Positions 1 to 12,830 of a stretch of 64,000 nucleotides of DNA are shown here, in pieces. Numbering within the stretch: the first letter of the stretch is position 1; each line of letters begins with the position of its first letter. This DNA comes from Proteromonas lacertae (taxonomy: Eukaryota; Sar; Bigyra; Opalinata; Proteromonadidae), in assembly GCA_002245135.1 (NCBI GenBank), contig NGBS01000871.1, positions 496,001 to 560,000 of the forward strand. Direction: 5' to 3'. The notes beneath the pieces are model-generated. The model saw only the letters and a list, made by a program, of their open reading frames with translations, was not told the DNA's origin and did not search any database. A program made the position numbers and the translations under genes.

Positions 1-3000
1 GAACAATTTTTGCTCATTTTCATCAGATATATTGATTGAATAATCAAATAATCCTTTCATTACTGAAGCAATCACTCTACATCTCTTTTCATTCACTGAA
101 ACTTCAAATAATTTCTTTGTTCCTTCATATAATACATTCTCTAATTCATTTCCTCCACATATTTTCAATAATCGTCTAAATGCAGTAGACCAAGTTAAAA
201 TGATTGAAAATCCTTTATTACTGTATTCTATATTATCCATTCTACATATTTCATTCATTAATGTTGATGCAACTCGTGATAATTCTAAACCAGTAAAATG
301 ATCTGGAGCTTCATATTCTTCTTTATAATTCTCATGGAAAACATCAGCAAAATTCTATATGCATACATAATAATAATTATTATTATATAAACATACTTCA
401 AATAAGTGTAACCAAGTATTAGGATTCAAATAGAATGATTTTAACTTCTCACCAAACGTATTTGGATAATATTCAGCTATCATACTGGAGAATAAGAAAC
501 AAGCTAATCGAATATTCATATTATCACAGTTCAATCCATCATAGATCACATCTCCAATACATATGTTTGGTTCAATACCTGATTGTAATAAGTAATACAT
601 TGATAATATCCTCTAATAATATGATATATATAGTAAAGAAATATATATATATTTATATAATACATTCAATTGATATAACCAAGTTTGTGATTTAAAATCA
701 ATAGATAATTGTTTCATTAATTCTTGATACTCTTCAACGTGATGTAATGCAGATGGCATTCTAAATTAAATAAAAATAAAATAAAAACAATTATTAAAAA
801 TAGATACGTTTTGTAAAATACTTGAAGATATATTCCCAAGTAATAATTTTCAGCTGCTTCTCTATCATGTTGTTTGAAATTGGTTAATAATTCAGGAATA
901 TTCAATTGTAATAAAATAAACATTTTATAAACTGGAAATGTGTAAATACAATCTAATGTAATAGCAACCAGTAAACTATATATATATATATATATATTAT
1001 ATAAATATACTTTATCAATGCAACAGCATCAATCTTTTTGATTGTTTTAATATGATTTACAATGTCTTTTTCAATATCCTATATATAATAATGTATATAT
1101 AAAGAATACAGGAATTTCATTAGATATTAACGATATAATTTGACTTACTTGACACAAATCTTCCCTTTGAATACTTGTAGTAGTTCCAATTCTCAAAATA
1201 TCAATCAAAAACGGATATAAATTTTGAACAAATTCTTTATATTCATCAGTTGGATGTAAATGTAAATACTTGGTAATAATATGAACGCCATAATCATAGG
1301 TTGAGTCTACTAATGACATTCCATATTTATTCCAATCGTATATAGTGACAGCTTCCCATGGCCTAATATCATACTCTTTACTTTTCATATCAAATTCATA
1401 AGCACTTCGATAATAATCATTTCTATTGATTGATGGTATTGGATACTGATAAATAGGTAAATCAGCATTACTGTCAATTAAACTAGTACATAGTTGGAAT
1501 AATGATTTTAAGATAACTTCAGAAAGCAATTCATTCTTAGAGATAAAATCAAATGCTTTGTGAATACAATCGAATAAATCTTTACTTAGTTTTAATACAT
1601 TTGTTGGAATAGTTCTATAGTTACAAAATGTTTCAAATTCAGGATGTAAGGTGATTAATATTGAATTTGTATCGAAACACAGTGCTGAGTCAAGGATTGT
1701 AATACTGTCTTCCCATTGTCTTCTGTCAGTTACATCTATTTTGTACAAAATAAAATATTTTAGTTTATATATATACTGTTTAAAATGAGATTATTAGTGA
1801 TATTATACATTTGTGGATAGATATAATGTAAAACAATATCGTCTAATACTCTCTTATAATTCTCATAATCATTTTCAATAGTTACTTTTATTATATCAGT
1901 TGGATTAGTGAATTTTTGACCAAATTTTGCTGTTTTTATATATCTGTTATTCATATTTAAATCTAAAACACCTTTTGCCACTGAATTTAACAAGTCTAAA
2001 GCTGCATTTCTGACTTTCTGTTCATTATGTTTAATTCCTAAATCGATTAAGTCTTTGAATATTATCCAATTTGGACCAATGAATTTTAAACGACAACTGT
2101 ATCAATAAATAATATAATTATATACTTCGTAATTTCTGTTAATACTGAATAATAACATCCAATCATCTCTTGGTTTACAATAAATTGATTATTACTGACA
2201 AATTGATTGGCTACAAACTTCACAAATGTTGAAACTTTCTTTACTGAAGCGACATTACAAATTTCATTAACTGCAACATAATAATGTTCATTATTCTCTA
2301 TATTCTCCATTACAACACTATAAAAGAAATAAGAAAATAAAAAGGAAAAACAAAGTAGAAAATATACTTCATTATTTGGTCAAACAAATCATCCACTTTA
2401 TTTTCTGGAAGAGTTGATAATATTATAGGAAAGAGTTGTGTAAATATGTCATTCCATTCAATATGGACATTATTCATCAATTTCACTATCTTAATGAGAA
2501 TATTACAAGCATTTTCAGACAACCAATTGAATAACTGAACAATCTGTGACTGTACTTGTGGACCATCATTTTCATAGAGTTTTTCATATTCTTCACTTGT
2601 CACTATTTATGATGAATATATATATATATATAGTAATATACTTGATAAATTACAATAACGATATAATGAAGCTAATATTTTCATACTTAATACTAATTTA
2701 ATAGTATCAATAGAAGATATATAATTATAAATGTTATTCAAAGAATTTAATAAAATAGAAATAAAATCAGTATAAGGTTTAGGATAGAAATATAAATCAA
2801 TTCCTAGTATAATAGCTCTAAGAGCTGAAGTAAATTTATTCATTTCATTTCCACTTTCTGTCTCTGTAAAACCTTCTGCAATACATCTAACTATTTTATC
2901 AATGAATAAATCACGATATCTGCCTATGAATTCATATATTGATTCATCAAAACTTTCATTGAATAAATTATATTCAATAATTGACCATCCCCATTTCTTT

Positions 3001-4201
3001 AAACAGTTTAATTCTTCTTCAGTAAATGGATAATATTGAACATTCAATCCATTCTCTATAGCTACTTCAATATGGTTTAATGTTCGACATAATGGGCTTG
3101 TCATTTGGCAAACTCTATTTAAATAAACATTTCTTTCTTCATCATCAACTTTGGCTATAATTTTCAATGATTTCTAATAATTATATAATAATAATAATAA
3201 TTATTATTATATATACAAATATATATCCTAACAATGGTCTAATATTGATATTTTCAATTGGTTTATCATATGGAATTAATGCAAATTGTAAAACATTATC
3301 ATCATCAATGTCCAATAAGAACGAATAGATTAATTCTTTGTCAAATATTTTCCTCCAATCATATTCCGGTGTGTAATCTATACATAAAGCGAGTAAATCG
3401 TAGAAACTACAGGAGAAATCACCATTACTGTGATAATAATGATCAAAGGCTTTTTCAATAAAACTATTATTATTACAATATATTATATTATTATAATATA
3501 TATACCCATCGATGATATTACTTGGAATTGAACATTTTGGTAAATATGTCACTAATTTTGTAAGAATTGAGTCAGTATATCTATCAGTAAAAGGTTCTTC
3601 ATAATCAGGAATTCTAAACTCCTTTACTACCTCTTCTACTTGTGATGACGGTTGAATGAAATATAAACAACTGACTAAACGATTTAATTGGTCTTGATAT
3701 CCTCCTAAATTGATCATTGCTATATTGGACAGTCCATTAGATCCATCATCTATATCTGTTATTTTGCTCATTAACTTCCAATCATAATCTATATGATAAA
3801 CTGGTTTAGAATCAATTAGAGAGTATAACATAGGTAAATGTCGTGATTTTTGATAATGACTAGATATAATATTCTACTAAACATACTTTAGTGAGGGATG
3901 TAAGAACAATTTCATAATTAAGGATGTTACTCTCTTCAAATCTTCTGGAGCATAATATGTTGACTTTAAAAACATAGTCTAATGGTATAAAATAATAATA
4001 ATACAAGAACTGTGATAACTCTGGATGTTTTTGTTATATCAACAATATCCTCCTTTATTAATTCCTCTACTTCCAACATTAAAGTTTCAAAAAGTTCTTT
4101 AAAGTGATTAATCGTCTCTTTAGAGTATTGATACTGAACATGAAGCAATCTGCAAAATCAAGCAATGAAAAATACTTATCAAAATGAACAAAAGGATCCA
4201 T
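1..4201 (-). CDS. PSME4: Proteasome activator PSME4/BLM10 (PA200), N-terminal part, 3' end outside window
   Basis: PA200/BLM10 is a HEAT-repeat solenoid that caps the 20S proteasome and stimulates ATP-independent degradation. The gene is read leftward from ATG at 4199-4201 and is still open at position 1, so it is partial. About ten exons are joined by 26-50 nt GT-AG introns; for example the first exon codes MDPFVHFD and is followed by a 26 nt intron. Identification rests on the order of N-terminal landmarks remembered from PSME4: a block like 'W+xLYxMV' (DWKLMSKI), then YFIQPSSQVEEVVKEFR aligning with the YFP...EEWRPL segment, then the IDWxxYxPxIF-like YDWRKIFDKELIYSFL, and further in an IxREDLxQxxxII helix and a KVRNAALDLLNSV HEAT unit. 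Only about 1,290 residues are present; full-length homologues are about 1,800-2,100. It is an N-terminal fragment only because of the window edge, not a broken gene. Confidence 0.72.
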
Positions 4202-4360
4202 AATAATTATTTCTACTTTTAAAAAATTGTATAATGAATAAAATGCAGATTATTCCAAATGTTAATGAAATTAATTCGTTTTAAAACTGGGGATTAAAAA
4301 TTTTGGAATCTCATACAATTTAAAAACATTATACAGATATATAAAATGAAAATTTTACTA

Positions 4361-5526
4361 TTAAAAATCTATCTCAGACATTGAGATAATAAACTGTTTA
4401 TAAATAGCCATGAATTTCGCAATAAATGCTTCAAGATGAATAATTTCTTTACCACCTTCATTCAATCTCTCTTCAAACTGTGCACCAATAATCATCAGAT
4501 TACTTTTCAAAGTATCATCCAATTTTGGTATTAACAGTTGAATCAACGTCTTTAAAATCACTGATGCAGGTATGCAGTTAGCTATCAATTCATATAAGCT
4601 ATCTCTAATAGATAAAAGTTTTTGTGGAGTTTGTTCCTTTGTTATTTCAATGGCAATGTTGTTAATAAATATTTCCCAATCTGGTAAAAGTATTTTGGTT
4701 TTACCATCTTCGCTAAAAGGATATTGATTATTTTTAGTTGCTTCTAACATTAATATACCTCTTCTTAAGTTCCTTTTACTATTTAAAGCAATTTCATAAC
4801 TTAATTTGTCAGGTAGTTTTATATTCTCTTTCAAACAGATTTGTTGGAATATCATCATTATTTCTGTCTCTGTTGGAGCACCTATACGTATTGGTAAACA
4901 ACGACTTCTGATTGGTTCAATCACTTTTGATAAACACTCACAGATTAGAATTAATCTACAACTGGATGTATATTTTTCCATTGTTCTTCTTAATGCAGCT
5001 TGAGCCTGGTTTGAGAGATTATCTACTTCAGTTAATATGATTGTTTTGAATGGACATTTTTCACTTCCATGTAATTGCTTGGTTTGAGCTATTTCTTTTA
5101 TGACTTCTTGAATTACTACTGTATCATTGTTACCTGCATCACTTGGATTAAGCTCTATATGATATACACTTGAAACTGTTGTTATTTCGATCTTTTTATT
5201 TGATTTTGACTAAAAGAATAAAAATAATACAGTGAAATACAGTAAAAGTTCTATAATCTAGTTTTGTCTATTTAAATATAACATTAGAATTATAAGTAAA
5301 AAATACTTTAGAAACGCCATTGCCATACAATTCTTTTAATAAGCACATGACTCTCGTTCTTTTACCAGCTCCAGGAGGTCCAAAAAACAATAAATGGGGA
5401 ATGGCGCCATTTGATCCCTAAAGTAAAATAAATAAAGAATACCATCAGTCTAAGCCTCTCTGATAAATCTTTGTGATAATCTAATTTATCTAATGATTTT
5501 GGTCTATATTTATCAACCCAAAGCAT
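4361..5526 (-). CDS. RFC3: Replication factor C subunit 3 (clamp loader small subunit)
   Basis: RFC3 is an AAA+ subunit of the RFC clamp loader that opens PCNA and loads it on primer-template junctions in the nucleus. The protein begins [18 protein letters not shown], the classic RFC box. The P-loop is [10 protein letters not shown] (5340-5400), which has the family's GAGK form, followed by the ELYGNGV block. Next come the [20 protein letters not shown] sensor region and the RSRCLPIRI sensor 2-side motif. The C-terminal collar helices end at residue ~355, the usual length. Four exons are joined by short GT-AG introns; the stop is TAA at 4361. It is divergent from the kinesin gene, with 86 bp between the two start codons, so the two probably share a promoter. 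The DE of the Walker B region appears as TEVDN, as expected for RFC3-type subunits with reduced catalysis. Confidence 0.95.
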
Positions 5527-5612
5527 TTTTATAAAATAGAAACTTGAATAGTGTCAAGCTTTTTTATTTTAAAAAACTCGTTTCTTAATTTAAGCCTATA
5601 TTTACATGATAT

Positions 5613-8386
5613 ATGTCTAAATCTGGTAATATCAGAGTAGCAATAAGGGTAAGACCCTTTATTGAAAGAGAAAATGGAACAGAAAATGTTCTAAAGATTG
5701 TTGATGATCAAACAATTGAAGTAGATGAAAACCGAAAAAATTATAATCATATCTTCGATCAAACATCAACACAATCAGAAGTATTTGAGTGGATAAAGCC
5801 TCTATTTGATGAAGCAATAGAAGGAACCAATTGTTCATTATTTATGTATGGTCAAACTGGTACAGGTAAGACATACACAATATTAGGAGAAGGTTTAGAA
5901 TCTGGTATATTTTCAGATGATCGAGAATGTGATACAGAAGTATATTTTATATTATATTTTTACATATAACTAGAAATGGGGTATTATACCACGAAGTGTA
6001 GAATATTTATTCCAAAAACTACTCCAAAATTTCAACAATTCAATAATCAGTTGTTCTTACATACAAATATACAATGAAAAACTCTTAGATTTATTAGATG
6101 ATCCAAAAAATGAGTCAAAATGTAAAATAGTCTCAAGAGGCAAGAATACACTATTAACAGGTGTAATTGGTATAGAAGTGAGTAGTGTAGATGAAATCAT
6201 GGACTTATTATCAAAAGGCAATAAAAACCGTAAAATTAGAGCAACACAAATGAACGAAGCTAGTAGCAGAAGTCATGCAATTTTACAATTAAAATTACAA
6301 ATTTTAGGAGAAGATAAAACTCCTTTAAGATGGAGTTATATTAATTTAATCGATTTAGCAGGTTGTGAAAGATATGATTTAACAATAGAAGATAATATAA
6401 AAATAGGAAAAAACTATGAATCTCAAAAAGACTTAGATGAAAAAAGACAACAATTAAACCAAGAAACTATTAACATAAATCAAAGTTTATCTGTTTTACA
6501 TAGAGTTATAACGACACTTAGTGAAAAAAACAATAACAATAATAAAAATAATAATGTTATAATACCTTATAGAGATAGTAAATTGACTTATTTATTGAAA
6601 GACTCACTGGGAGGTAATTCCCAGACTGTATTAATAGCAACGTTAAGTCCATCTGCTATAAGTAAACAACAATCAAAATCAACTTTAAATTTTGCATCAA
6701 CAGCTGCAAGGGTAGTCAGTCATATTAAACAAAATGTAATTCAAGATCCACAAGTGATAATTAATCAATTAAGAAATACAATATTGAAATTAAATGAAAA
6801 GTTAGTGAATAAAGATAAAATCATTGAAGAATTGAAGAAACAGTTTGCTAGGTTTGACAGACCTCAAACCACAAATGATGTAGTATTAAAACCATTAAGA
6901 TTAAGTAATAATTCAAAAGGGAAAAAGACATTCAGTGAAAAGTTTAGAAACACTGTTGAAGACTATAGAGATAGTAAAGATGAAGGAATTCAAGTGGATT
7001 TATATAATGAAGATAATTATAATAATAATAAAATGAAGAAAAAGAAAAATAATTATAATGTAAGTCAGAAGATGATAGATAGTAATACAAACAGTGATAA
7101 TAGCAGTAGTGATGATGATGATGATGGTTTAGTATATGGTCCAGGATTAGATTATTCTATAAATAATGATGATATTGCTTTACATAAATCACGATTGTTA
7201 TTGTTGCAGAAGAATTATGAAGAATTGTTTGAATATAATGATAATTCCATAGATGATGTATATATTATTATATTATTATATATTTTATTTCAATAGTTAT
7301 TAGAAGATAGTGATAATGAAGAGAATGAAGATTATAGTAATATTCCACTAGAATGGCAATCTGTATTAGTTTCACGTATATATATATATATATATATTAT
7401 TATTATTATTAGCTGAAAAACCATCAACTGCACCTCCTCCACCACCATCTATTACTCCTTCACTTACACTTATTGATACTCCATCATTATCATCAACAAC
7501 TAATGCCAATATATTACCACCTCAATCACCATTAGTTGTAGAAAGAAGACAAGTTATTGAACCAAAGAATAAGAATGATCAACCAATTATAGTAAATAGT
7601 AAAATAGTTACACCATCAACTACCACTTCTTCTATTATAATCAATAATAATCCTTTATCACAATCTAATTCACAAATTAAAATATCCAATCGAAATAATG
7701 ATCCTATCAAATCATTTGTTTCTGATAAATTACATTATTCACCCAAAGTGACAAAGGAAATGTTTGTGCGTCCGTTACACCGTAGTGGTAGTAGTAGCAG
7801 TAGCCACAATAGAAACAGTAACAACAATAATAATAGAAATATATCACCTTTGACTTCTGATATTTCAATGATTAGTTCAAATCCTCAACCTGTGAAGAAT
7901 AACAACAGTATTTATATATCACCACCTTCTACAAGCAATTCTTTCTCTTCTACTTGTCCTGTATTGAATAATAACCCTTCAATGTCACAATCTGTTAGTT
8001 TTAGTAATAAAAGTGAGAATAGAAGTAGTAAAACTGATATTAGTAATTCATCTTCTCCTACGAAAGGTGCTTTACCTACAAAGCTATCGTTTTCATTAAG
8101 AGATCGAGGATTTATTATATCTTTTTATTATCCATCTTTAGGGAGATGGTTTGATGCTGTTATTGATAGATATGATATGGGAGATAAAAAACACCATTTA
8201 ACTGTTCAGGAACTAGGAGAAGCGAAATGGAAGGATTTAAGAAAAGAGAAGTATAAGATTATTGATTTTAAAGAACTGCCAAGATCTGAAACTCCTACTG
8301 CTCCAAAATCAAAACCTATGTATAAAACTAAGAAACGAAAAATGAAAAATGAGCAAATGGCTGTTTATAAACTGTACCATTTCTAA
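5613..8386 (+). CDS. Kinesin with N-terminal motor and C-terminal Tudor-like domain
   Basis: This is an N-terminal motor kinesin of about 885 residues in four exons. Motor landmarks are RVAIRVRPF, P-loop YGQTGTGKT, SSRSH switch I, DLAGCE switch II, and YRDSKLTYLLKDSLGGNSQT. The loop after DLAGCER is about 15 residues longer than in typical kinesins. A short coiled coil follows the motor (LNEKLVNKDKIIEELKKQ), then a long Ser/Asn/Pro-rich low-complexity region. The last ~100 residues hold SFYYPSLGRWFDAVID, then DKKHHLTVQELGEAKWKDL and EKYKII. This fits the Tudor/PWWP-like pattern of an aromatic patch, WxxAxVxxYD, KHxVxY and a terminal hydrophobic strand. Introns lie at 5940-5973, 7259-7296 and ~7376-7412; the last consists almost wholly of TA and ATT repeats. 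I cannot place it in a numbered kinesin family. The motor call is secure; the Tudor call is a pattern-based inference. Confidence 0.9.
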
Positions 8387-8670
8387 TTTTTGCACTAATC
8401 GGTGGTTGTATGAATATTTATTGTGAATTTAATTGACTGTTTTTGTGTATTGAAGTATATAAAATCATAAAACTTTCATCATCAGATATTCATAAACAAT
8501 TCATTGCCATAATTGATTTTATCATACACATAAAGAGTGTGGTTAAGTAGAAAAATAAAAAAATACAAAACAGGTTTGAAGCGTTTCAAGTCAATGGAAT
8601 TTTAAATAGGAATTTTAGTATAGAAATAGCATTTTAAATTACTCCCCCATCACCTCATCTCATTATCAAA

Positions 8671-9414
8671 ATGGCAGAAGCAAAGCTATTTAACAAATGG
8701 TATTTATTAATAAACTATCTTGCTGAATATATGTGCTTTTTTTCTACCATTCTAAACACTCATATACACACTAATGATCTAATTTTTATTTTATTTGTAT
8801 AGGAGCTATGATATTGAAGTATCAGATAACAGTTTACATGTATATATTCTAGAAATGTTTATATACCTTTTATAGGATCATCTTGCTGTACAAAAACAAC
8901 AATATGGTGTATACACAGCTCACTCAGCTAAAAGATACCAAATGAAAAGATTTAAGAAGGGAACCGTATTATTTCTCATATTACAATTATGTAGTGTCCA
9001 TTAGTAGAAAGATTAGCTAATGCCTTGATGTTCCACGGAAGAAACACCGGTAAAAAATTAATGGCTGGTCGTATCATCCAACACGCTTTTGAAATCATTT
9101 ATTTAATGACTGACCAAAACCCTTACCAAGTTTTAGTAGATGCTGTTATTAAATCATCACCACGTGAAGATAGTACCCGTATTGGTACAGCTGGTGTAGT
9201 AAGAAGACAAGCCGTTGATGTTGCACCCTTCAGAAGAGTATGTCAATCACTTTACTTTATTGCTATTGGTGCTAGAGATGCTTCATTCAGAAACATTAAA
9301 ACAATAGCTGAATGTTTAGCTGATGAAATCGTAAATGCAGCTAAAGGAAGTTCCAACAGTTATGCTATTAAAAAGAAGGATGAAATTGAACGTGTAGCTA
9401 AAGCAAACCGATAA
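8671..9414 (+). CDS. RPS5: 40S ribosomal protein S5 (uS7)
   Basis: uS7 binds the head of the small ribosomal subunit near the mRNA exit and E-site tRNA. The start is ATG at 8671, coding [10 protein letters not shown]. Four exons follow, giving about 190 residues, the normal size. Diagnostic stretches are [10 protein letters not shown], then [21 protein letters not shown], the [17 protein letters not shown] block, and the C-terminal [14 protein letters not shown], which is strongly conserved across eukaryotes. The introns split W11, H23 and the GTC codons; the first is the longest (about 102 nt), a common position for a regulatory intron in ribosomal protein genes. Codon use is cleaner and more C-ending than in neighbours (for example AACACC, ATCATCC), as expected of a highly expressed gene. 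The 284 bp upstream contain a poly-A/T-rich stretch and no other gene. Confidence 0.97.
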
Positions 9415-9633
9415 ACAGTTAATTTTATTAATACTAATGGTGATGGAGTCTTATTAATTGTGTGTGTGTGTTTTTGATTTAATTCCATCTAGTATGATTA
9501 TTCTATTGATGAAATATAAGATGATATTATCTTTATAATATACCAATTTTCAATTTAATATATCACACAACAACAAAAAATAATAAAATAAAAAGTAAAT
9601 TAAATGAATTTTGCGTTTATATTATTATTAAAT

Positions 9634-10429
9634 TTATGGATATTCATCCAATTCAGGATTATCATCATTATCATCATCATCATCATCCACATTACCAAAC
9701 AAAGAGTTATAATTATTTACATTAAAAGTATTCATTGGTCTTAAGGAAGTAACCATTCTATTATATCCTATATCTACATATCCTTGTTGAGCTAATATAC
9801 TTGCCCTATATAAATAAGGATTATTGATTATTTTAAACATATTATTATATATAGTATTTTCATTCATATTTATAGTTTCTAGAGGTATTCTTCTTTGTAA
9901 AATATTAGCTACAAGTGGTGGAGGAGCAGGAGGTGGATGTAGTAATTGTTGATATGAATATGATCTTTGTTGTTGTTGAGGATTTATATTATTATTCATC
10001 ATTTGATTTGATGTATGTAAAGCTTGATTGGTTTGACGTAAAGTATTATTTGTCCTTCCTATTAATTGATGTGTTTGTTCAATTACTTGATTTGCTCTTT
10101 CTAATATACTATTCACTTGATGGATGCGATTGATTCCTTGTTGTTGTTGTTGTGGTGGTGGTGGTGGTGGTGTTAAAAATGATGATGAAGATGATAATTG
10201 TGAAGTTACAGTTGTAGTTGTAGTAGAAGGTTGTTCTAATGGCAGTTGACCTAATGATGATTCTGGTAATTGTGTCGATTGTACCGGTTGTACAGGTTGT
10301 TGCGATGGTGGTTGTAATGGTGGAAATAATGTATCATAATCACTAACTCCATTATTATTAGATGTTATTGGTGGAGTTATTCCTTCTAAATGATCATCAT
10401 CTTCTTCATCATCATCTTCTTCTTCTGAA

Positions 10430-10473
<44 letters not shown>

Positions 10474-10774
10474 TACATTATTATTTCTTGATAAATCATC
10501 ATAAGGATGATTTAAAAATGAAAACAATCTCGACAATCTTGGTGTAAAGAAAGGTGAATTATTATTATATAGATTACTATGTAGATTATTATTATAATCT
10601 AAATAAGGAGGTGATAAAGCAACATTAACATATGGTGGACGTACTAATTGTCTTCTTATATTATTATTATTATTATTATCTTCACATATTGTGTGTAACT
10701 GTGGAGCAATATCTAAAAACAATCTTCCAACTCGATCTAATAGTGGAGAAAGAACTTTACATAATTCTTTTAAT

Positions 10775-10818
<44 letters not shown>

Positions 10819-11868
10819 TCTACATATTTCAGAGATATGATTAATTGAAGGTAATATTTGGTTGATTGTATTTGGTAATGTTTGAAGTAACAATTCTAAG
10901 GAATCACTTCCTGTTGGCTCAATATTAGTGATAAAACTCACAGGTGTTGGACTATAATGAGATGATAAGAATGAATGCATGGTTTTTGTTCGAAATGGAG
11001 CAATTCTATAGGATGTTTTTTCAATCCATTCATCCCATCGAGTTTGCCAGCCATTATAATGGACATAGACTGAATCGTAATTCACTTCTAAGATTGTTGC
11101 TTCAAGCCATTGGTTTGAGGTATCTAAACAATCAATCCATTGTCCTTTGTAGAAGATTGGATATCCGATATTTTGATGTTCGTGATTTGTTGTGTTAAAA
11201 ATCTCTATGGGTGACTTTACTTGTGTAAAGTAACTTTGGATAGTTGGTTCTTGGATTGAACTGATCATTGTATTGATTGTAAGAAGATTTTGTCTAATTT
11301 GTTCATAATATGTTCCAAATGGTGGTACTGTTGAATCTAAGCTTGTTACTGCTGGTCTTCTTGCTCCTGCTGCTTGTAAGACAATATCTGTTAGAATATT
11401 ACCTAATCCATCTTCAAATAGACTAGCAGCTGATACTGGAGCTCTATAAGGATATCGGTCGTATAGAAAATAGGGAAATGATGATGAATTTTGTGATGAT
11501 GATGAACCATTCCTCGAACTGTTTGGAGATTCTTGGGATCTTTTGATTATGTGTATTGTAGTGCCATTTTCAAGACAATAACTAGTTTTTATATCCAACA
11601 GCAATTATACTTTTTAATTATTCTGTTTCCTGTCAGTTCTCTACCTTTGTATATAATTCTTTGTAGATTATGAGGAATATTGAGTTTATGTTCAACCAGT
11701 ATTTTCAATTCGTTTAAATTAATGTTCTATGAATAATAATAATTGCATATAATGTACAGGGTTAAAAGTGATTGAATCAGGCGTTGTTTCTGATTCTATG
11801 GTTTTTAGTTTAATTGTTAATAACGACGAAGTTTCATCTCCTGTAGTAAAATTATTATGCAAAGACAT
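9634..11868 (-). CDS. Ubiquitin-like domain plus chromo-barrel/Tudor-knot protein with poly-Asn and poly-Gln tracts
   Basis: The protein has about 725 residues in three exons, starting MSLHNNFTTGDETS at 11868. Residues ~15-95 form a ubiquitin-like domain: LTIKLKTIES, NLNELKILVEHKL, QRIIYKGREL and the ending LENGTTIHIIKRS, which matches the L.D..TIHLV pattern of BAG6/ubiquilin-type UBLs. Residues ~220-275 contain YKGQWIDCLDTSNQWLEATI, then YVHYNGWQTRWDEWI and YRIAPFRT. This is the Tudor-knot/chromo-barrel signature (W.D..D..W..A.I...HY.GW..RWDEW). The rest is low complexity: two poly-Asn runs encoded by (AAT)n, acidic DDDDEED stretches, proline-rich segments, and a helical QVNSILERANQVIEQTHQLIGRTNN repeat. 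The UBL suggests a proteasome- or chaperone-linked shuttle role, but function is unassigned. I considered BAG6; the Tudor-type domain argues against a simple orthologue. Confidence 0.8.
10433..10471. repeat. (ATT)n trinucleotide run coding poly-Asn
   Basis: In-frame ATT/AAT repeat in the UBL-Tudor gene, coding about 13 Asn on the minus strand. A second such run lies at about 10779-10818. Confidence 0.9.
10779..10818. repeat. (ATT)n trinucleotide run coding poly-Asn
   Basis: Second Asn-coding run of the same gene, before the LKELCKVLSPLLDRV helix. Frame is kept, so length changes here would be tolerated. Confidence 0.9.
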
Positions 11869-12084
11869 TTAATCACCTAAATTTCTTTTCAATTATTATT
11901 CGGTTTAAAAAACTCTATTTTCGGGTCTACCTCAAATATATTCACTTTTCTCCAGACATAGATATCTAATAAATATTATTGATATATAAAAAGAATTTCA
12001 TGAATGAAATATATCATATCTTTATAAACAAAACAAAAATTGATAATAAATATTAAAAACTTCATTAATTATCACTTAATCCTA

Positions 12085-12742
12085 TTATCGTTTAGTAAAA
12101 TAATAAACAACTATAATCAAGACAATTATAAAAATCATTCCACAATATACAATGAGTTTATCTATAAAATCACTTTTGTTCACATATCTCAATATTGATT
12201 GAGATACACCAAGAGAATTCAAAATATTAAGCACTTTTCGACGACTTGCTTTGATTTTCTCTTTATCTTTCATTAACTGTTCATAGGCTTCATCTGCTTG
12301 ATTCACATATTCTTCACTCATTCCTAACGATTGAGATGCACTATCATTAATCGCCAATACAACATCGCTTGGAGTACATGATCCACCACTTAGTAATTCT
12401 TTTCTTTCTCTTTTAGATTTTATTTGGGATTCTATTTGTTGTAGTTTTCTATTGATTGTCGTTTTAAGAGTTGAAAAATCTGAATATAATGCTTTATATC
12501 TCCTATACAATTCATAATTCTCAAGAAATATACTTATCCCATATTTTTCTACTATTTATTGGCTCACTTGTAATATTGATTTTCAGACTTTCAATACGAC
12601 CTTGTAAGGTGTTTTTTATTGTCTCAGTATCATCAATCAGTTTATCATCAATATTTCTTCCACTCTCAAGTGCTGCTGCACAATTATTCAACTGTAATTT
12701 TAAATTCTGACATTCTGAATATATGGTTTCGCAATTACTCAT
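12085..12742 (-). CDS. Golgi Qb-SNARE, membrin/Bos1 (GOSR2) type
   Basis: A tail-anchored Qb-SNARE of ER-Golgi traffic, about 208 residues from two exons; a 32 nt intron near 12510-12541 splits codon K72. The N-terminal half is helical (Habc-like: ESGRNIDDKLIDDTETIKN). The SNARE motif lies in the C-terminal third, and the segment before the membrane, SRRKVLNILNSLGVSQSILRY, matches the RKLLDLGSALGMSNTVLR stretch of human GOSR2 in both register and length. A single C-terminal membrane helix (LIVYCGMIFIIVLIIVVYYF) ends in the short luminal tail TKR. The start at 12742 (MSNCETIY) leaves 88 bp to the divergent katanin-like gene. The family call is good; choosing membrin over the related GS28 rests on the pre-membrane segment. 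Confidence 0.82.
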
Positions 12743-12830
12743 TAGAAAAATGAAAAAAATGAAAAAATGAAAAAGGTTTACGAAAATGTTTTTTTAAAAA
12801 CCAAAATAGTTTCAAAATTCAAATAATAGT

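Noticed and set aside
10362-10844. Plus-strand open frames made of poly-Tyr
   Set aside because: They are the antisense reading of (AAT)n poly-Asn codons in the UBL-Tudor gene; no domain or introns of their own.
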